Part shown: positions 53,849-62,171 of the stretch, piece after piece
Layout: each line of letters starts with the position of its first letter
How positions within the stretch are numbered: position 1 is the first letter of the stretch
NCBI RefSeq assembly: GCF_002807035.1
Contig: NZ_NIUC01000001.1
Span: forward strand, 620,001-684,000
Direction: 5' to 3'
Source: Algoriphagus formosus
Lineage (GTDB): Bacteria > Bacteroidota > Bacteroidia > Cytophagales > Cyclobacteriaceae
DNA: 64,000 bases
The notes under the pieces: generated by a model
What the model was told of the DNA's origin: nothing
What the model saw: only the letters and a program-made list of their open reading frames with translations
Database searches by the model: none
Program-made: the position numbers and the translations under genes

Positions 53849-54820
53849 TTAATTTGACGCGACAAAAGCGTCTGAGTAAAAATGGTTTGAGTTTAATCCT
53901 AATTCTAAAGTCCTTTTTTTAGCTGCTTGAATCATTTGATACGAGCCGCATGCATATACTACTGTATTGGTCCAGTTTATTTTTAAATCAGAAAGTTTAT
54001 CCTGGATATAGTGTTTGGGTTGACTTTCACGGGATAATACAGGAATGAATTCAACATTATCTTGATTTAGCTTCCAGAATATTTCCCTTTCAAATTTCAT
54101 CCCCCACAGTACAATGACTCTATTGAATTCCTTAAGCTTTTCCTGCGTTGAAGGACTTTCCAAAATTGCTTTTATTGGAGCTATTCCTGTTCCAGTAGCT
54201 AATAAAACCAAAGTGTCTTTATCTGAATGATTTCTGAGGAAGAATGTACCTTTCGGTATTTCCAATCTCAACAAATCATTTGGTTTAGCTTGTTCAAACC
54301 AATAGGCACTCATAGCCCCCCCTTCATAATTTTTGATGATTAGTTCTATTTCTGAAGAATTTGTTGGAGAAGCGATAGAGTAACTTCGTTTGATACCATT
54401 CCAAAGGACATTCAAATATTGACCTTCTAGAAAGTTTACCTTTTGATTGGGTGGAACACGAAGATTTACCTGAATGATTTCTGGGGTAAGTGATTTAATG
54501 GTATTTATTTTTGCAGGGATAGTAATTGGATTGGAAAAACCATACTGACTAAGATCCTCTGCCTCCAATTCAATATCACTTATTGGCTTTCTTACACAAC
54601 TTAAAATATAACCTTGATTTTTTTCTTCTGAACTTAAAGGTAATTCATCAGATTCGGTAACTGTCTCACCACTAAGCACTTTTAATTTACAAGAAGAGCA
54701 CCGACCTGTTAGACAGCTATGATCGAGGAAAACTCCATTTTGTAAAGCAGCTTCAATAATCGTCTGATTATTTTCGCAAGAAAATTTTATTCCTTCTTTA
54801 AGTTTTATTTGAAGAGACAT
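53849..54820 (-). CDS. CDP-6-deoxy-delta-3,4-glucoseen reductase (E3), ferredoxin-FAD protein
   Basis: The 323-residue reductase passes electrons from NAD(P)H through FAD and a 2Fe-2S cluster to RfbH. Residues 1-90 form a plant-type ferredoxin domain with Cys36, Cys41, Cys44 and Cys75 ([16 protein letters not shown]). The FNR part has [13 protein letters not shown] for FAD and [14 protein letters not shown] for NAD. This is the domain order of AscD/DdhD/RfbI. It is the first gene of the dideoxyhexose module, and a 159-base spacer with a palindrome precedes it. Confidence 0.9.
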   Translation of the reverse strand: MSLQIKLKEGIKFSCENNQTIIEAALQNGVFLDHSCLTGRCSSCKLKVLSGETVTESDELPLSSEEKNQGYILSCVRKPISDIELEAEDLSQYGFSNPITIPAKINTIKSLTPEIIQVNLRVPPNQKVNFLEGQYLNVLWNGIKRSYSIASPTNSSEIELIIKNYEGGAMSAYWFEQAKPNDLLRLEIPKGTFFLRNHSDKDTLVLLATGTGIAPIKAILESPSTQEKLKEFNRVIVLWGMKFEREIFWKLNQDNVEFIPVLSRESQPKHYIQDKLSDLKINWTNTVVYACGSYQMIQAAKKRTLELGLNSNHFYSDAFVASN

Positions 54821-54911
54821 TCCTTATTTTTTTAATTTCTTCAGTTATCCTAACCTCATTCAATAAGGGAAGATTGTATTTAGGGATTCAACAGAGGCAA
54901 GCTTTACTATT

Positions 54912-54924
54912 TTGGGTGACCCAA
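54912..54924. promoter_or_regulatory. Perfect palindrome before the dideoxyhexose module
   Basis: TTGGGTGACCCAA is a perfect 13-base palindrome with a central G, in the 159-base spacer upstream of the E3 gene (on the - strand, 91 bases before its start). It could be an operator, but no regulator is known and no clear promoter box is seen near it. Confidence 0.3.
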
Positions 54925-54979
54925 GTAGATGACTGATTTAGCTTAAAAAATAGATCGAATGCTAGTAAACTGTTCTATT

Positions 54980-56374
54980 TTATTTTCCTATCCTAAATAA
55001 TTCAAAACCAATCTTAACCAAGTTAAGTCCATCTGAAACTCCTCGCCCATCAAAAACAAAAGCAGGTTTGATCATTTTCTGGTAGACTTTTTCCCAGTAA
55101 TAGCTCTTAAATTCATCCCATTCGGTTAAGATTGCGATCGCATGTGCATCCTCCATTGCCTGATAGGGATCAGATGCAACCGTTACACGTTGTTTAAAGA
55201 TTTCTGGATCCAAGCTTCCCAGATATTCCAAATCAGTAAAAATCTGTTGTTCCTTGACCTTAGGATCATATATGGTGATATTGGCTTGCTCATGCAGTAA
55301 TTTTTCTGCCACATAAATCGCTGCACTTTCACGAGTATCGTTGGTATCCTTCTTAAAGGCCCAACCCAAGAAGGCGATCTTTTTATCTGCTACAGTGTTA
55401 TAAAGCGTCTTGACAATTTTTCGTGCAAAGCGGTTTTTCTGATGATTATTCATGATAATGACCTGCTCCCAGTAGTCTGCTACCTCATTTAATCCCAGGC
55501 TTTTTGAAATATAGACAAGGTTTAAAATATCCTTTTGAAAGCAAGAACCTCCGAAGCCTACGGACGCATTGAGGAATTTCGGACCAATTCTACTGTCTTT
55601 ACCAATCGCTTTTGCCACTTCTTGCACATCTGCTTCGGTGACTTCGCAGAGTTCGGAAATGGCATTTATGGAAGATACCCGCTGTGCCAGAAAGGCGTTG
55701 GCTACTAATTTGGAAAGCTCTGAAGACCATACATTGGTCGTCAAAATTCTATCCTTAGGAAGCCAGCTGGCGTAAATATTTACCAATTCTTGCATTGCTT
55801 GCTTGCCTTCTTCCGTATTTTCTCCCCCAATCAATACCCGGTCTGCATTTTGCAAATCCTGTACGGCTGTGCCCTCTGCCAAAAACTCGGGATTAGAAAG
55901 AATCTGAAAATTAACCCCATTACCCGTATGATCAAGAATACTTTTTATAGCCTGAGCGGTTCGAACCGGAAGGGTGGATTTTTCGACAACGATTTTATCA
56001 TCCTTTGCCACTCTGGCAATCTGTCTAGCGCAAAGTTCAATGTATTTTAGGTCAGCTGCCATGCCTTTTCCTTCTCCATAGGTTTTGGTAGGCGTATTGA
56101 CTGAGATAAAAATCATATCCGCCTCATCTATGGCTTTGTCCACATCAGTAGAAAAAAAGAGATTTCTTCCCCGAGCTTCCGCTACTACTTCAGCTAATCC
56201 AGGTTCATAAATGGGTAGATTCTCTAGGTTTTCATCATTCCATGCTTTTATTCTAGATTCATTTAAATCCACACAGGTTACCTTAATAGAAGGGTTTTTC
56301 TGAGCAATCACAGACATGGTAGGCCCACCTACATAGCCAGCACCAATACAGCAGATATTTTTTGTTGGTCTCAT
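54980..56374 (-). CDS. UDP-glucose 6-dehydrogenase
   Basis: The 464-residue enzyme oxidises UDP-glucose to UDP-glucuronate with two NAD. It has [60 protein letters not shown] and the catalytic Cys in [16 protein letters not shown]. The length and motifs resemble the eukaryote-like form rather than the short Ugd. The UDP-glucuronate formed feeds the UDP-xylose synthase encoded just upstream. Confidence 0.95.
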   Translation of the reverse strand: MRPTKNICCIGAGYVGGPTMSVIAQKNPSIKVTCVDLNESRIKAWNDENLENLPIYEPGLAEVVAEARGRNLFFSTDVDKAIDEADMIFISVNTPTKTYGEGKGMAADLKYIELCARQIARVAKDDKIVVEKSTLPVRTAQAIKSILDHTGNGVNFQILSNPEFLAEGTAVQDLQNADRVLIGGENTEEGKQAMQELVNIYASWLPKDRILTTNVWSSELSKLVANAFLAQRVSSINAISELCEVTEADVQEVAKAIGKDSRIGPKFLNASVGFGGSCFQKDILNLVYISKSLGLNEVADYWEQVIIMNNHQKNRFARKIVKTLYNTVADKKIAFLGWAFKKDTNDTRESAAIYVAEKLLHEQANITIYDPKVKEQQIFTDLEYLGSLDPEIFKQRVTVASDPYQAMEDAHAIAILTEWDEFKSYYWEKVYQKMIKPAFVFDGRGVSDGLNLVKIGFELFRIGK

Positions 56375-56420
56375 TTTATAACTTAATCAGATAGGCTTTT
56401 GAAGCCTTTTTTAAAAATTA

Positions 56421-57365
56421 TTAATAATTGGTTTTAAGCAGTTGATCAAAGTAGTCAATTGTACTTTCAAGGCCTTTTTTCAAATCTACTTTGGGTTCCC
56501 AATTCAACTCCTTTTTCGCTAAGTCGATGACTGGTTTTCGTTGCATAGGATCATCCTGCGGTAAGGGTAGAAATTGGAGCTTACTTTTACTTCCAGTCAA
56601 TTCAAGAATCAGTTCTGCAAGTTCCAGCATAGTAAATTCTCCAGGGTTGCCAATATTCACAGGCCCGGTAAAACCATCTCTGGAATTCATCAGACGGTAC
56701 ATTCCTTCTATATTATCATCGACAAAGCAGAAACTTCGGGTTTGCTTCCCATCTCCATAGATAGTAATGTCCTCCCCCTTTAATGCCTGTACGATAAAGT
56801 TGGAAACCACTCGCCCATCTTGCGGATGCATGCGAGGACCATAAGTATTGAAAATCCGCATTACCTTAATCTCGACTCCATGCTGACGGTGGTAATCAAA
56901 GAAAAGTGTCTCCGCACAGCGTTTACCTTCATCGTAGCAGGCACGAATACCGGTTGTACTTACTGAGCCACGATAGGACTCGGGCTGGGGATGGATTTCA
57001 GGATCACCATAGACCTCAGAGGTACTTGCTTGAAGGATTTTTATCTTGAGTCGTTTCGCCAAACCCAGCATATTAATCGCTCCTAATACAGAGGTCTTGG
57101 TCGTCTGAACCGGGTCAAACTGATAATGAACGGGGCTAGCTGGACAGGCTAAATTATAAATCTCATCTACCTCGACATACAAAGGCCAAGTGATATCGTG
57201 TCGGAGAAATTCAAAATTTTTATGATTTAAAAGATGGTGAATATTAGACCTTCTTCCTGTAAATAAATTATCTACACAAAGAACTTCATTTCCTTCTTTG
57301 ATCAAACGATCACAGAGATGGGAACCAAGAAATCCGGCTCCGCCGGTGACAAGAATACGTTTCAC
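56421..57365 (-). CDS. uxs: UDP-glucuronate decarboxylase (UDP-xylose synthase)
   Basis: The 314-residue extended SDR converts UDP-glucuronate to UDP-xylose. It matches UXS with [54 protein letters not shown], the catalytic Tyr and Lys in [13 protein letters not shown] and [19 protein letters not shown]. Its partner Ugd follows after 46 bases, so xylose is expected in the polysaccharide. The region upstream is repeat-rich. Confidence 0.95.
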   Translation of the reverse strand: MKRILVTGGAGFLGSHLCDRLIKEGNEVLCVDNLFTGRRSNIHHLLNHKNFEFLRHDITWPLYVEVDEIYNLACPASPVHYQFDPVQTTKTSVLGAINMLGLAKRLKIKILQASTSEVYGDPEIHPQPESYRGSVSTTGIRACYDEGKRCAETLFFDYHRQHGVEIKVMRIFNTYGPRMHPQDGRVVSNFIVQALKGEDITIYGDGKQTRSFCFVDDNIEGMYRLMNSRDGFTGPVNIGNPGEFTMLELAELILELTGSKSKLQFLPLPQDDPMQRKPVIDLAKKELNWEPKVDLKKGLESTIDYFDQLLKTNY

Positions 57366-57651
57366 AGATTATTCAAAAGTTAAATATATATGAGTTAATC
57401 AGTTCAAGGTTCTAAGTTCAAGGTTGACCAACGTCGAATTTTGAACTTTTAACCATGAAGCCCCAAATCCCCCTTCATCATATCCTCAACCAATCCCTTT
57501 ACAGTTGATGAACTGTTTAAATGACGAATTGATGAATCGAAGTTTAAGGATAAATTGATTATTCAGGGTTCGGTGTTCAAGGTTGTAAGTTCCAAGGTTC
57601 ATATTAAAATTTTTGTTTATCACGGAGTACCACCGAGAACTACAGAGTTTT
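57366..57651. repeat. Repeat-filled spacer with a gmd 3'-end remnant
   Basis: The spacer contains GTTCAAGGTT/AAGTTTAAGG phrases, CGAATTGATGAATCG and CACGGAGTACCACCGAG (about 57621-57637), members of families seen elsewhere here. It also includes a short coding remnant at 57451-57505 (listed separately). A 67-codon frame crossing the spacer on the - strand (57486-57689) is an artefact of the repeats. No intact gene is seen. Confidence 0.7.
57451..57505 (-). pseudogene. Remnant of the 3' end of a gmd gene
   Basis: Read on the - strand the segment gives [18 protein letters not shown] and then a stop. The intact gmd upstream ends [15 protein letters not shown] and a longer tail. The stretch [10 protein letters not shown] is shared, and the remnant's tail is closer to the common ending of GDP-mannose dehydratases. 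It lies about 150 bases beyond the current gmd stop, separated by repeat phrases, so it is a duplicated or displaced 3' end. Confidence 0.7.
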
Positions 57652-58872
57652 TTATGAGTTACTTCTAGTAATAATTGAAATATCTCCAAGCATCATATCT
57701 TCTACAAGACCTTTGAGGTCATATTCTGGTTTCCAGCCGAGTTGGGTTTTGGCTTTGCTTGGGTCGCCGATTAGGAGGTCGACCTCTGTCGGTCTAAAAT
57801 ATTCAGGGTCTACTTTGATTAGGGTAGAGCCGATCTTAGGTATTAGGTCTTCTAGAGATGAATCGTTAAGCGTTAAATCGTTCCCGCCACGGCGGGCAGG
57901 AACCGTTAAGCCGTCGTCTTCACCACTGCTTAACGCTGAACTTTTAACTTTTAACGCTCTTTTTGTTGCTTCGAAGTATTTCTTCTCGTCCACCGAATCC
58001 AGGATTCCGACCTCATCCACTCCGCTTCCCTCCCATCGGATGGTGAAGCCAACATGAGCGAAGGCCATTTGGACGAAGTCTCGGACTTTGGTGGTTTGGC
58101 CAGTGGCTATAACAAAGTCCTCGGGCTGGTCTTGCTGTAGCATTAGATACATGGCCTTTACATAGTCCTTTGCATGCCCCCAATCCCGTCGCGCATCCAG
58201 ATTTCCCAAATACAAGCAATCCTGCTTACCTAAGGCAATGGCCGCAGCAGCCATGGTAATCTTGCGGGTAACAAAGGTCTCCCCTCTTCTTGGGGATTCA
58301 TGGTTGAATAGAATGCCGTTGCAGGCGTACATGCCATAAGCTTCTCGGTAATTCTTAGTGATCCAGAACCCATAAATCTTTGCTACGCCGTAAGGGGAAC
58401 GAGGGTAAAAAGGACAATTTTCATCATAGAAACCCTTTTCATTTTTATTCTCAGGCATGCCTCCATAGAGTTCGGAGGTAGAAGCCTGATAGATTCGAGT
58501 CTTTTTCTCCAAGCCCAATATCCGTACTGCTTCTAATATTCTTAAGGTCCCTATTCCATCCACATTGGCTACATACTCCGGAGAGTCGAAGGAAACCTTT
58601 ACATGTGACATGGCTCCAAGGTTGTAGATTTCATCGGGTTGCACTTCCTGGATAATGCGGATGATATTGGTAGAATCCGTCAGATCACCATAATGTAGGT
58701 GGAAATTTACATGTCCTTCATGCGGGTCCTGATAGAGATGGTCTATTCGTTGGGTATTAAAGGAAGAGGCCCGGCGCTTGATACCGTGGACCTGGTAGCC
58801 TTTTTCTAAAAGTAGTTCGGCTAGGTAAGAGCCGTCTTGGCCGGTAATTCCTGTTATTAATGCTGTTTTCAT
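57652..58872 (-). CDS. gmd: GDP-mannose 4,6-dehydratase with an in-frame repeat insertion
   Basis: The 406-residue extended SDR makes GDP-4-keto-6-deoxymannose, precursor of fucose, rhamnose or perosamine. It shows [47 protein letters not shown], the Tyr and Lys in [26 protein letters not shown] and [22 protein letters not shown]. Residues about 305-334 are foreign to the family and are encoded by a 90-base palindrome-ended repeat. They fall in the variable loop before [12 protein letters not shown], so activity may persist. The extra length over the usual 360-370 is due to this. A GDP-fucose synthase is not in the window. Confidence 0.92.
   Translation of the reverse strand: MKTALITGITGQDGSYLAELLLEKGYQVHGIKRRASSFNTQRIDHLYQDPHEGHVNFHLHYGDLTDSTNIIRIIQEVQPDEIYNLGAMSHVKVSFDSPEYVANVDGIGTLRILEAVRILGLEKKTRIYQASTSELYGGMPENKNEKGFYDENCPFYPRSPYGVAKIYGFWITKNYREAYGMYACNGILFNHESPRRGETFVTRKITMAAAAIALGKQDCLYLGNLDARRDWGHAKDYVKAMYLMLQQDQPEDFVIATGQTTKVRDFVQMAFAHVGFTIRWEGSGVDEVGILDSVDEKKYFEATKRALKVKSSALSSGEDDGLTVPARRGGNDLTLNDSSLEDLIPKIGSTLIKVDPEYFRPTEVDLLIGDPSKAKTQLGWKPEYDLKGLVEDMMLGDISIITRSNS
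57869..57958. repeat. 90-bp palindrome-ended repeat inserted in gmd
   Basis: The ends AGCGTTAAA (57869-57877) and TTTAACGCT (57950-57958) are perfect inverted copies. Between them lie CCCGCCACGGCGGG (a stem near 57883-57896) and ACCGTTAAGC and GCTTAACGCTGAAC modules. The length between the ends is 90 bases, exactly 30 codons, so the gmd frame is kept. AATCGTTAAGCGTTAAAT at 57861-57878 is identical to 36603-36620 in a spacer. Confidence 0.8.
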
Positions 58873-59116
58873 ATAATTTGGTCACAGAGGGCCACGGAGA
58901 TGCACCGAAAACCACAGAATTATTATATTGTTATGGATGCGCCTGCTTATGGCAGATAGAGAATAGCTGAGAATTTCTTTGGTTAAAAAGGTCTATTTTT
59001 TCGGGATACCGAGGGGCTCCGACCTGCCTGCCGCAGGCAGGGAAACACAGAGAGCCACAGAGTTTTTTTAATATTATTTGAGGACCTGCCTGAGGCAGGA
59101 AGAGAGCCATTGCGTT
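58873..59116. repeat. Repeat spacer left of GxxExxY gene 2
   Basis: It holds GTCACAGAGGGCCACGGAG (58881-58899), the palindrome CCTGCCTG-CCG-CAGGCAGG (59023-59041), ACACAGAGAGCCACAGAG (59045-59062) and CCTGCC-TGA-GGCAGG (59085-59099). The 18-mer at 59045 is an inverted copy, with one mismatch, of 59659-59676 on the far side of the gene. No gene is seen. Confidence 0.75.
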
Positions 59117-59488
59117 TCATAAAGAAACTCTTTTGATGCCATCGATCATTTTGATGACTTTAAAATTGAGTAAAAGACCTCTTTTAAAACCTCCAAACTT
59201 CAAATAGGTAAGAATTTGAGCTAGATGGATATCGTTTAATTCTTCAACTGTTTTTGTCTCAATAACCAATTCTTCATTTACCAATAAATCAATACGATAG
59301 CCATTTTCAACAAGTAAATCTTTATATTGAATAGAGACAGGCACTTCTCTTCTGGCTGATAAGCCTCTTTTCTCTAATTCGTATTGAAGACATTTTTGGT
59401 AAGAAGATTCCAAAAGACCAGGTCCTAAATGCCGATGAACTTCAATCGCAGCGCCTATAACTTGCTTGGTGAGTAAATCTTCAGTCAT
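59117..59488 (-). CDS. GxxExxY family protein (PD-(D/E)XK nuclease-like)
   Basis: The 123-residue protein has the naming motif in LGPGLLESSYQKCLQYELEK and a nuclease-like core YRIDLLVNEELVIETKTVEE (D...ExK), then HLAQILTYLKFGGFKRGLLL. It is related to the protein at 27150-27533 over the full length, but the two differ at many positions. It interrupts the polysaccharide locus between two GDP-mannose dehydratase homologues, with repeats on both sides, and has no metabolic link to them. Function is unknown; nuclease activity is inferred from the motif. Confidence 0.88.
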   Translation of the reverse strand: MTEDLLTKQVIGAAIEVHRHLGPGLLESSYQKCLQYELEKRGLSARREVPVSIQYKDLLVENGYRIDLLVNEELVIETKTVEELNDIHLAQILTYLKFGGFKRGLLLNFKVIKMIDGIKRVSL

Positions 59489-60266
59489 TATTTATTTGAG
59501 GCAACTAGGGTTTTGAACATCAAGAGCCACAACTTGTCCCGAAGCATTTCGGGAGAGAAGGTATTGATAGCCTCCGAGTTTTGTTTTCTCTGTCACCAAG
59601 AGCCACCGAGGCTGTTCTTATATTTTTCTCAATTAAACTCCGTGGCCCTCTGTGCTACCTCTGTGGTTCTCTGTGTAACAATTTAGCGAGCCTGCGAGCA
59701 CTTTGTGTCCTTTGTGGTTAATTATAAGAAAGCTTGCGAGCACTCTATGAGACTCTGTGAAATTCCTCCGTGAAACTCTGTGCTACAATTTTTAGCGAGC
59801 CTGCGAGCACTCCGTGGTCCTCTGTGCTACCTCGGTGGAACTCTGTGTAACAATTTAGCGAGCCTGCGAGCACTTTGTGTCCTTTGTGTCCTTCCTGGTA
59901 AATTATAAGCGAGCCTGCGAGCACTCTGTGAGACTCTGTGAAATTCCTCCGTGAAACTCTGTGCTACAAATTATTCGAGCCTTCCAGCACTCCGTGGTCC
60001 TCTGTGCTACCTCGGTGGAACTCTGTGTAACAATTTAGCGAGCCTGCGAGCACTTTGTGTCCTTTGTGTCCTTTGTGGTTAATTATAAGCAAGCTTGCGA
60101 GCACTCCGTGGTCCTCTGTGCATCCCTCCGTGGTCCTCCGTGCTCCAAATTATGCGAGCACTTTGTGCCCTTTGTGTACTTCGTGGTTAATTATAAGCGC
60201 GCTTGCGAGCAAAATTCTAATTGAAGAACCAAGCTGAATTACAAAAGGCCTCCAGAGTACCAAAGA
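59489..60266. repeat. Tandem repeat array right of GxxExxY gene 2
   Basis: From about 59638 to 60215 a compound unit repeats about three times: CTCTGTGTAACAATTTAGCG, AGCCTGCGAGCACTTTGTGT, CCTTTGTGGTTAATTATAAG, then CTCTGTGAGACTCTGTGAAA-like and CTCCGTGGTCCTCTGTGCTA-like modules. CAATTTAGCG recurs at 59679, 59851 and 60031 (periods 172 and 180); 59821-59890 and 60001-60070 are identical. At 59533-59556 there is a TCCCGAAGCATTTCGGGA hairpin. A 60-codon open frame inside the array is an artefact. No gene is seen. Confidence 0.9.
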
Positions 60267-61202
60267 CTACATCATTCCCTCTATAACCTCCTGTATTCCT
60301 TTTTTTGCTTCCCAGCCTAAATGTTTTTTGGCTTTGGAAGGATCAGCTTTGGATACACTTAAGTCTGTTGGTCGCATCAAATCTGCAGACTGAGCCACAT
60401 GATTTTTCCAATCCAGACCTAATACCTCAAATGCCTTTGAAACAAACTCCTCTAGGCTTTGGGTCTTTCCTGTGGCGATAATGTAGTCATCTGGGTTTTC
60501 CTGCTGCATCATAAGCCACATGGCTTCTACATATTCCGGGGCCCATCCCCAATCTCTTGAAACATCCAACCTACCTAGAATGAGTTTTTCCTTTGAACCA
60601 TCTGAAATTCTTTTGGCAGTTTGGATAATTTTCTGTGTGACAAAGCGCGCCGGTCGCAATGGAGATTCATGATTAAAAAGAATCCCAGTGCAGGCAAATA
60701 AATCATAAGCCTCCCGATAATTATCTACCAGCCAGGTTGAGGATGCTTTTGCTAAGGCGTATGGGCTTCGAGGCTTAAATGGGGTTGTTTCCTTTGCAGC
60801 TTCACCATCGGTATCTCCGAATGCCTCTGAACTGCCTGCATGATAAACTTTTATCCCGCGGGCTTCCATTTTCACTGCTTCAAGCACATTCAGAATTCCA
60901 ATGGTAAAGCTCTGAATAGTCTCTGCAGGCTGCTCGAAGGATAAACCAACAGACGACTGCCCTGCCAGAAAGTAAATTTCATCTGGTTTGGACTTTTTTA
61001 TCGCTACCAATACAGATCTAAAATCTTCAGGGTCCATAGAAAGCAAATGCACTTCATTTTTGATCCCCAAAAAGCTTAACCCTCGAAAGACACTTCCCTG
61101 AGCATCTCTGGAAGTCCCAAAAACCTCATAGCCTTTCTTTAGTAAAAAGTCAGCCAAATAGCTTCCATCTTGCCCCGAAACCCCGATGATTAATGCTTTC
61201 AA
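60267..61202 (-). CDS. GDP-mannose 4,6-dehydratase-like extended SDR
   Basis: The 311-residue protein has [39 protein letters not shown], the Tyr and Lys in FKPRSPYALAKASSTWLVDN, LFNHESPLRPARFVTQKI and LMRPTDLSVSKADPSKAKKH. It is shorter than the intact gmd and has YHAGSSEAFGD where gmd has [10 protein letters not shown]. It may be another dehydratase or a GDP-6-deoxy-4-keto-mannose reductase (RMD-like). Together with gmd it could make GDP-rhamnose. The assignment to the family is firm, the reaction is not. Confidence 0.8.
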   Translation of the reverse strand: MKALIIGVSGQDGSYLADFLLKKGYEVFGTSRDAQGSVFRGLSFLGIKNEVHLLSMDPEDFRSVLVAIKKSKPDEIYFLAGQSSVGLSFEQPAETIQSFTIGILNVLEAVKMEARGIKVYHAGSSEAFGDTDGEAAKETTPFKPRSPYALAKASSTWLVDNYREAYDLFACTGILFNHESPLRPARFVTQKIIQTAKRISDGSKEKLILGRLDVSRDWGWAPEYVEAMWLMMQQENPDDYIIATGKTQSLEEFVSKAFEVLGLDWKNHVAQSADLMRPTDLSVSKADPSKAKKHLGWEAKKGIQEVIEGMM

Positions 61203-61262
61203 TGAATCTTGAGTATTAGATTTTACTTAAAGAAAATGAAGTACTTGTGTTGAATTCAAGTT

Positions 61263-62171
61263 TCAAAGTTCTTCAATCTGATCGGTTAAAACATTCAGAA
61301 CTTCCATACCTCGAATTTCCTGCAAACGCTCTGGACCTCTTAGATAAGTCAGCTTACCGGTCTCATCCCGGCTTTCCATAAACTGGCTTTCCCTGTAAGC
61401 GTCTTCTAAGGAACAAGCCTTTACTTTTGAATTCAGGAGGTCTTTTCTTACAAAATATGCATTATTCCCATCCAGATTCCCTCCAATCAATGCATAGCCT
61501 TTTTTATCAGCCAAGTGATTCAGCGCTGAAATGGAAGCTCCAAAATAAAGGTTCGAATGGTGGGCGGCCGTACGGAAGAAATCAGCTTTGTAAGGAATGC
61601 TAATAGCTCTTTCTATCCCTAATACGCTGTTATATTCCATAATTAAGATAGCAGGATTTAATTTGGAAAAATCCATCGCTTCCAATACATGGTAATCATT
61701 GCCGTCAATATCTATGTGAAGCAATCCCAAATCTGAAAATCCGACTTCAGCCATCAAATCGTTGATATTCTCACAGGTAATAAAGGCTGCTTTATGCTGC
61801 AATTGATGTTTCCAATACCAAGGCTGCATGGGAAGAGAATTCATATATGAAGCTGATCCGTCCATGACAAAGCCTGACCACAAATTATTCATCATCAAAA
61901 ACCGAGTATTCGACTCTTTATAGTCCTCTACTCCAAACTCCACAAAAGTTTTATTTTTTATCTCAAGGTGTTTGATCAAATACTGAATGATCCCATCATC
62001 TCCAAACTGACTAAAAATTCTGAACTCGTAATCATTTATAGAGGTAGAAGTCATACCCCATTGTTGATTTGACAACAACCTTCCCATAGCCAATAAGGCC
62101 GTTTCATCCTTGACTTGTTGTGGTGGGTTTAGCCTTCTTGATAAGGCTCGATAGATTTTCTTAGATAACAT
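61263..62171 (-). CDS. FkbM-like putative methyltransferase
   Basis: The 302-residue protein has a Rossmann-like start KTFVEFGVEDYKESNTRFLM, and LLHIDIDGNDYHVLEAMDFS, which resembles the FkbM-type ID-x-G-x-x-x-x-L-E motif. No hydrophobic helices are seen. Similar proteins occur in glycan loci and are thought to O-methylate sugars, but this one is distant. It overlaps the upstream GT4 gene by 11 bases. The methyltransferase call is tentative. Confidence 0.6.
   Translation of the reverse strand: MLSKKIYRALSRRLNPPQQVKDETALLAMGRLLSNQQWGMTSTSINDYEFRIFSQFGDDGIIQYLIKHLEIKNKTFVEFGVEDYKESNTRFLMMNNLWSGFVMDGSASYMNSLPMQPWYWKHQLQHKAAFITCENINDLMAEVGFSDLGLLHIDIDGNDYHVLEAMDFSKLNPAILIMEYNSVLGIERAISIPYKADFFRTAAHHSNLYFGASISALNHLADKKGYALIGGNLDGNNAYFVRKDLLNSKVKACSLEDAYRESQFMESRDETGKLTYLRGPERLQEIRGMEVLNVLTDQIEEL

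Noticed and set aside
56393..56411. Terminator AGGCTT-TTG-AAGCCT with T-run between uxs and ugd
   Set aside because: The T-run follows on the + strand while both genes are read on the - strand; on that strand no U-run follows.
57486..57689. A 67-codon frame on the - strand after gmd
   Set aside because: It starts inside gmd in another frame and is encoded by repeat phrases; the real coding trace there is the gmd-like remnant in a different frame.
59638..60215. CRISPR or coding reading of the CTCTGTG array
   Set aside because: The unit is compound and about 172-180 bases long without unique spacers. The only open frame (60055-60237) is short and made of repeat words.
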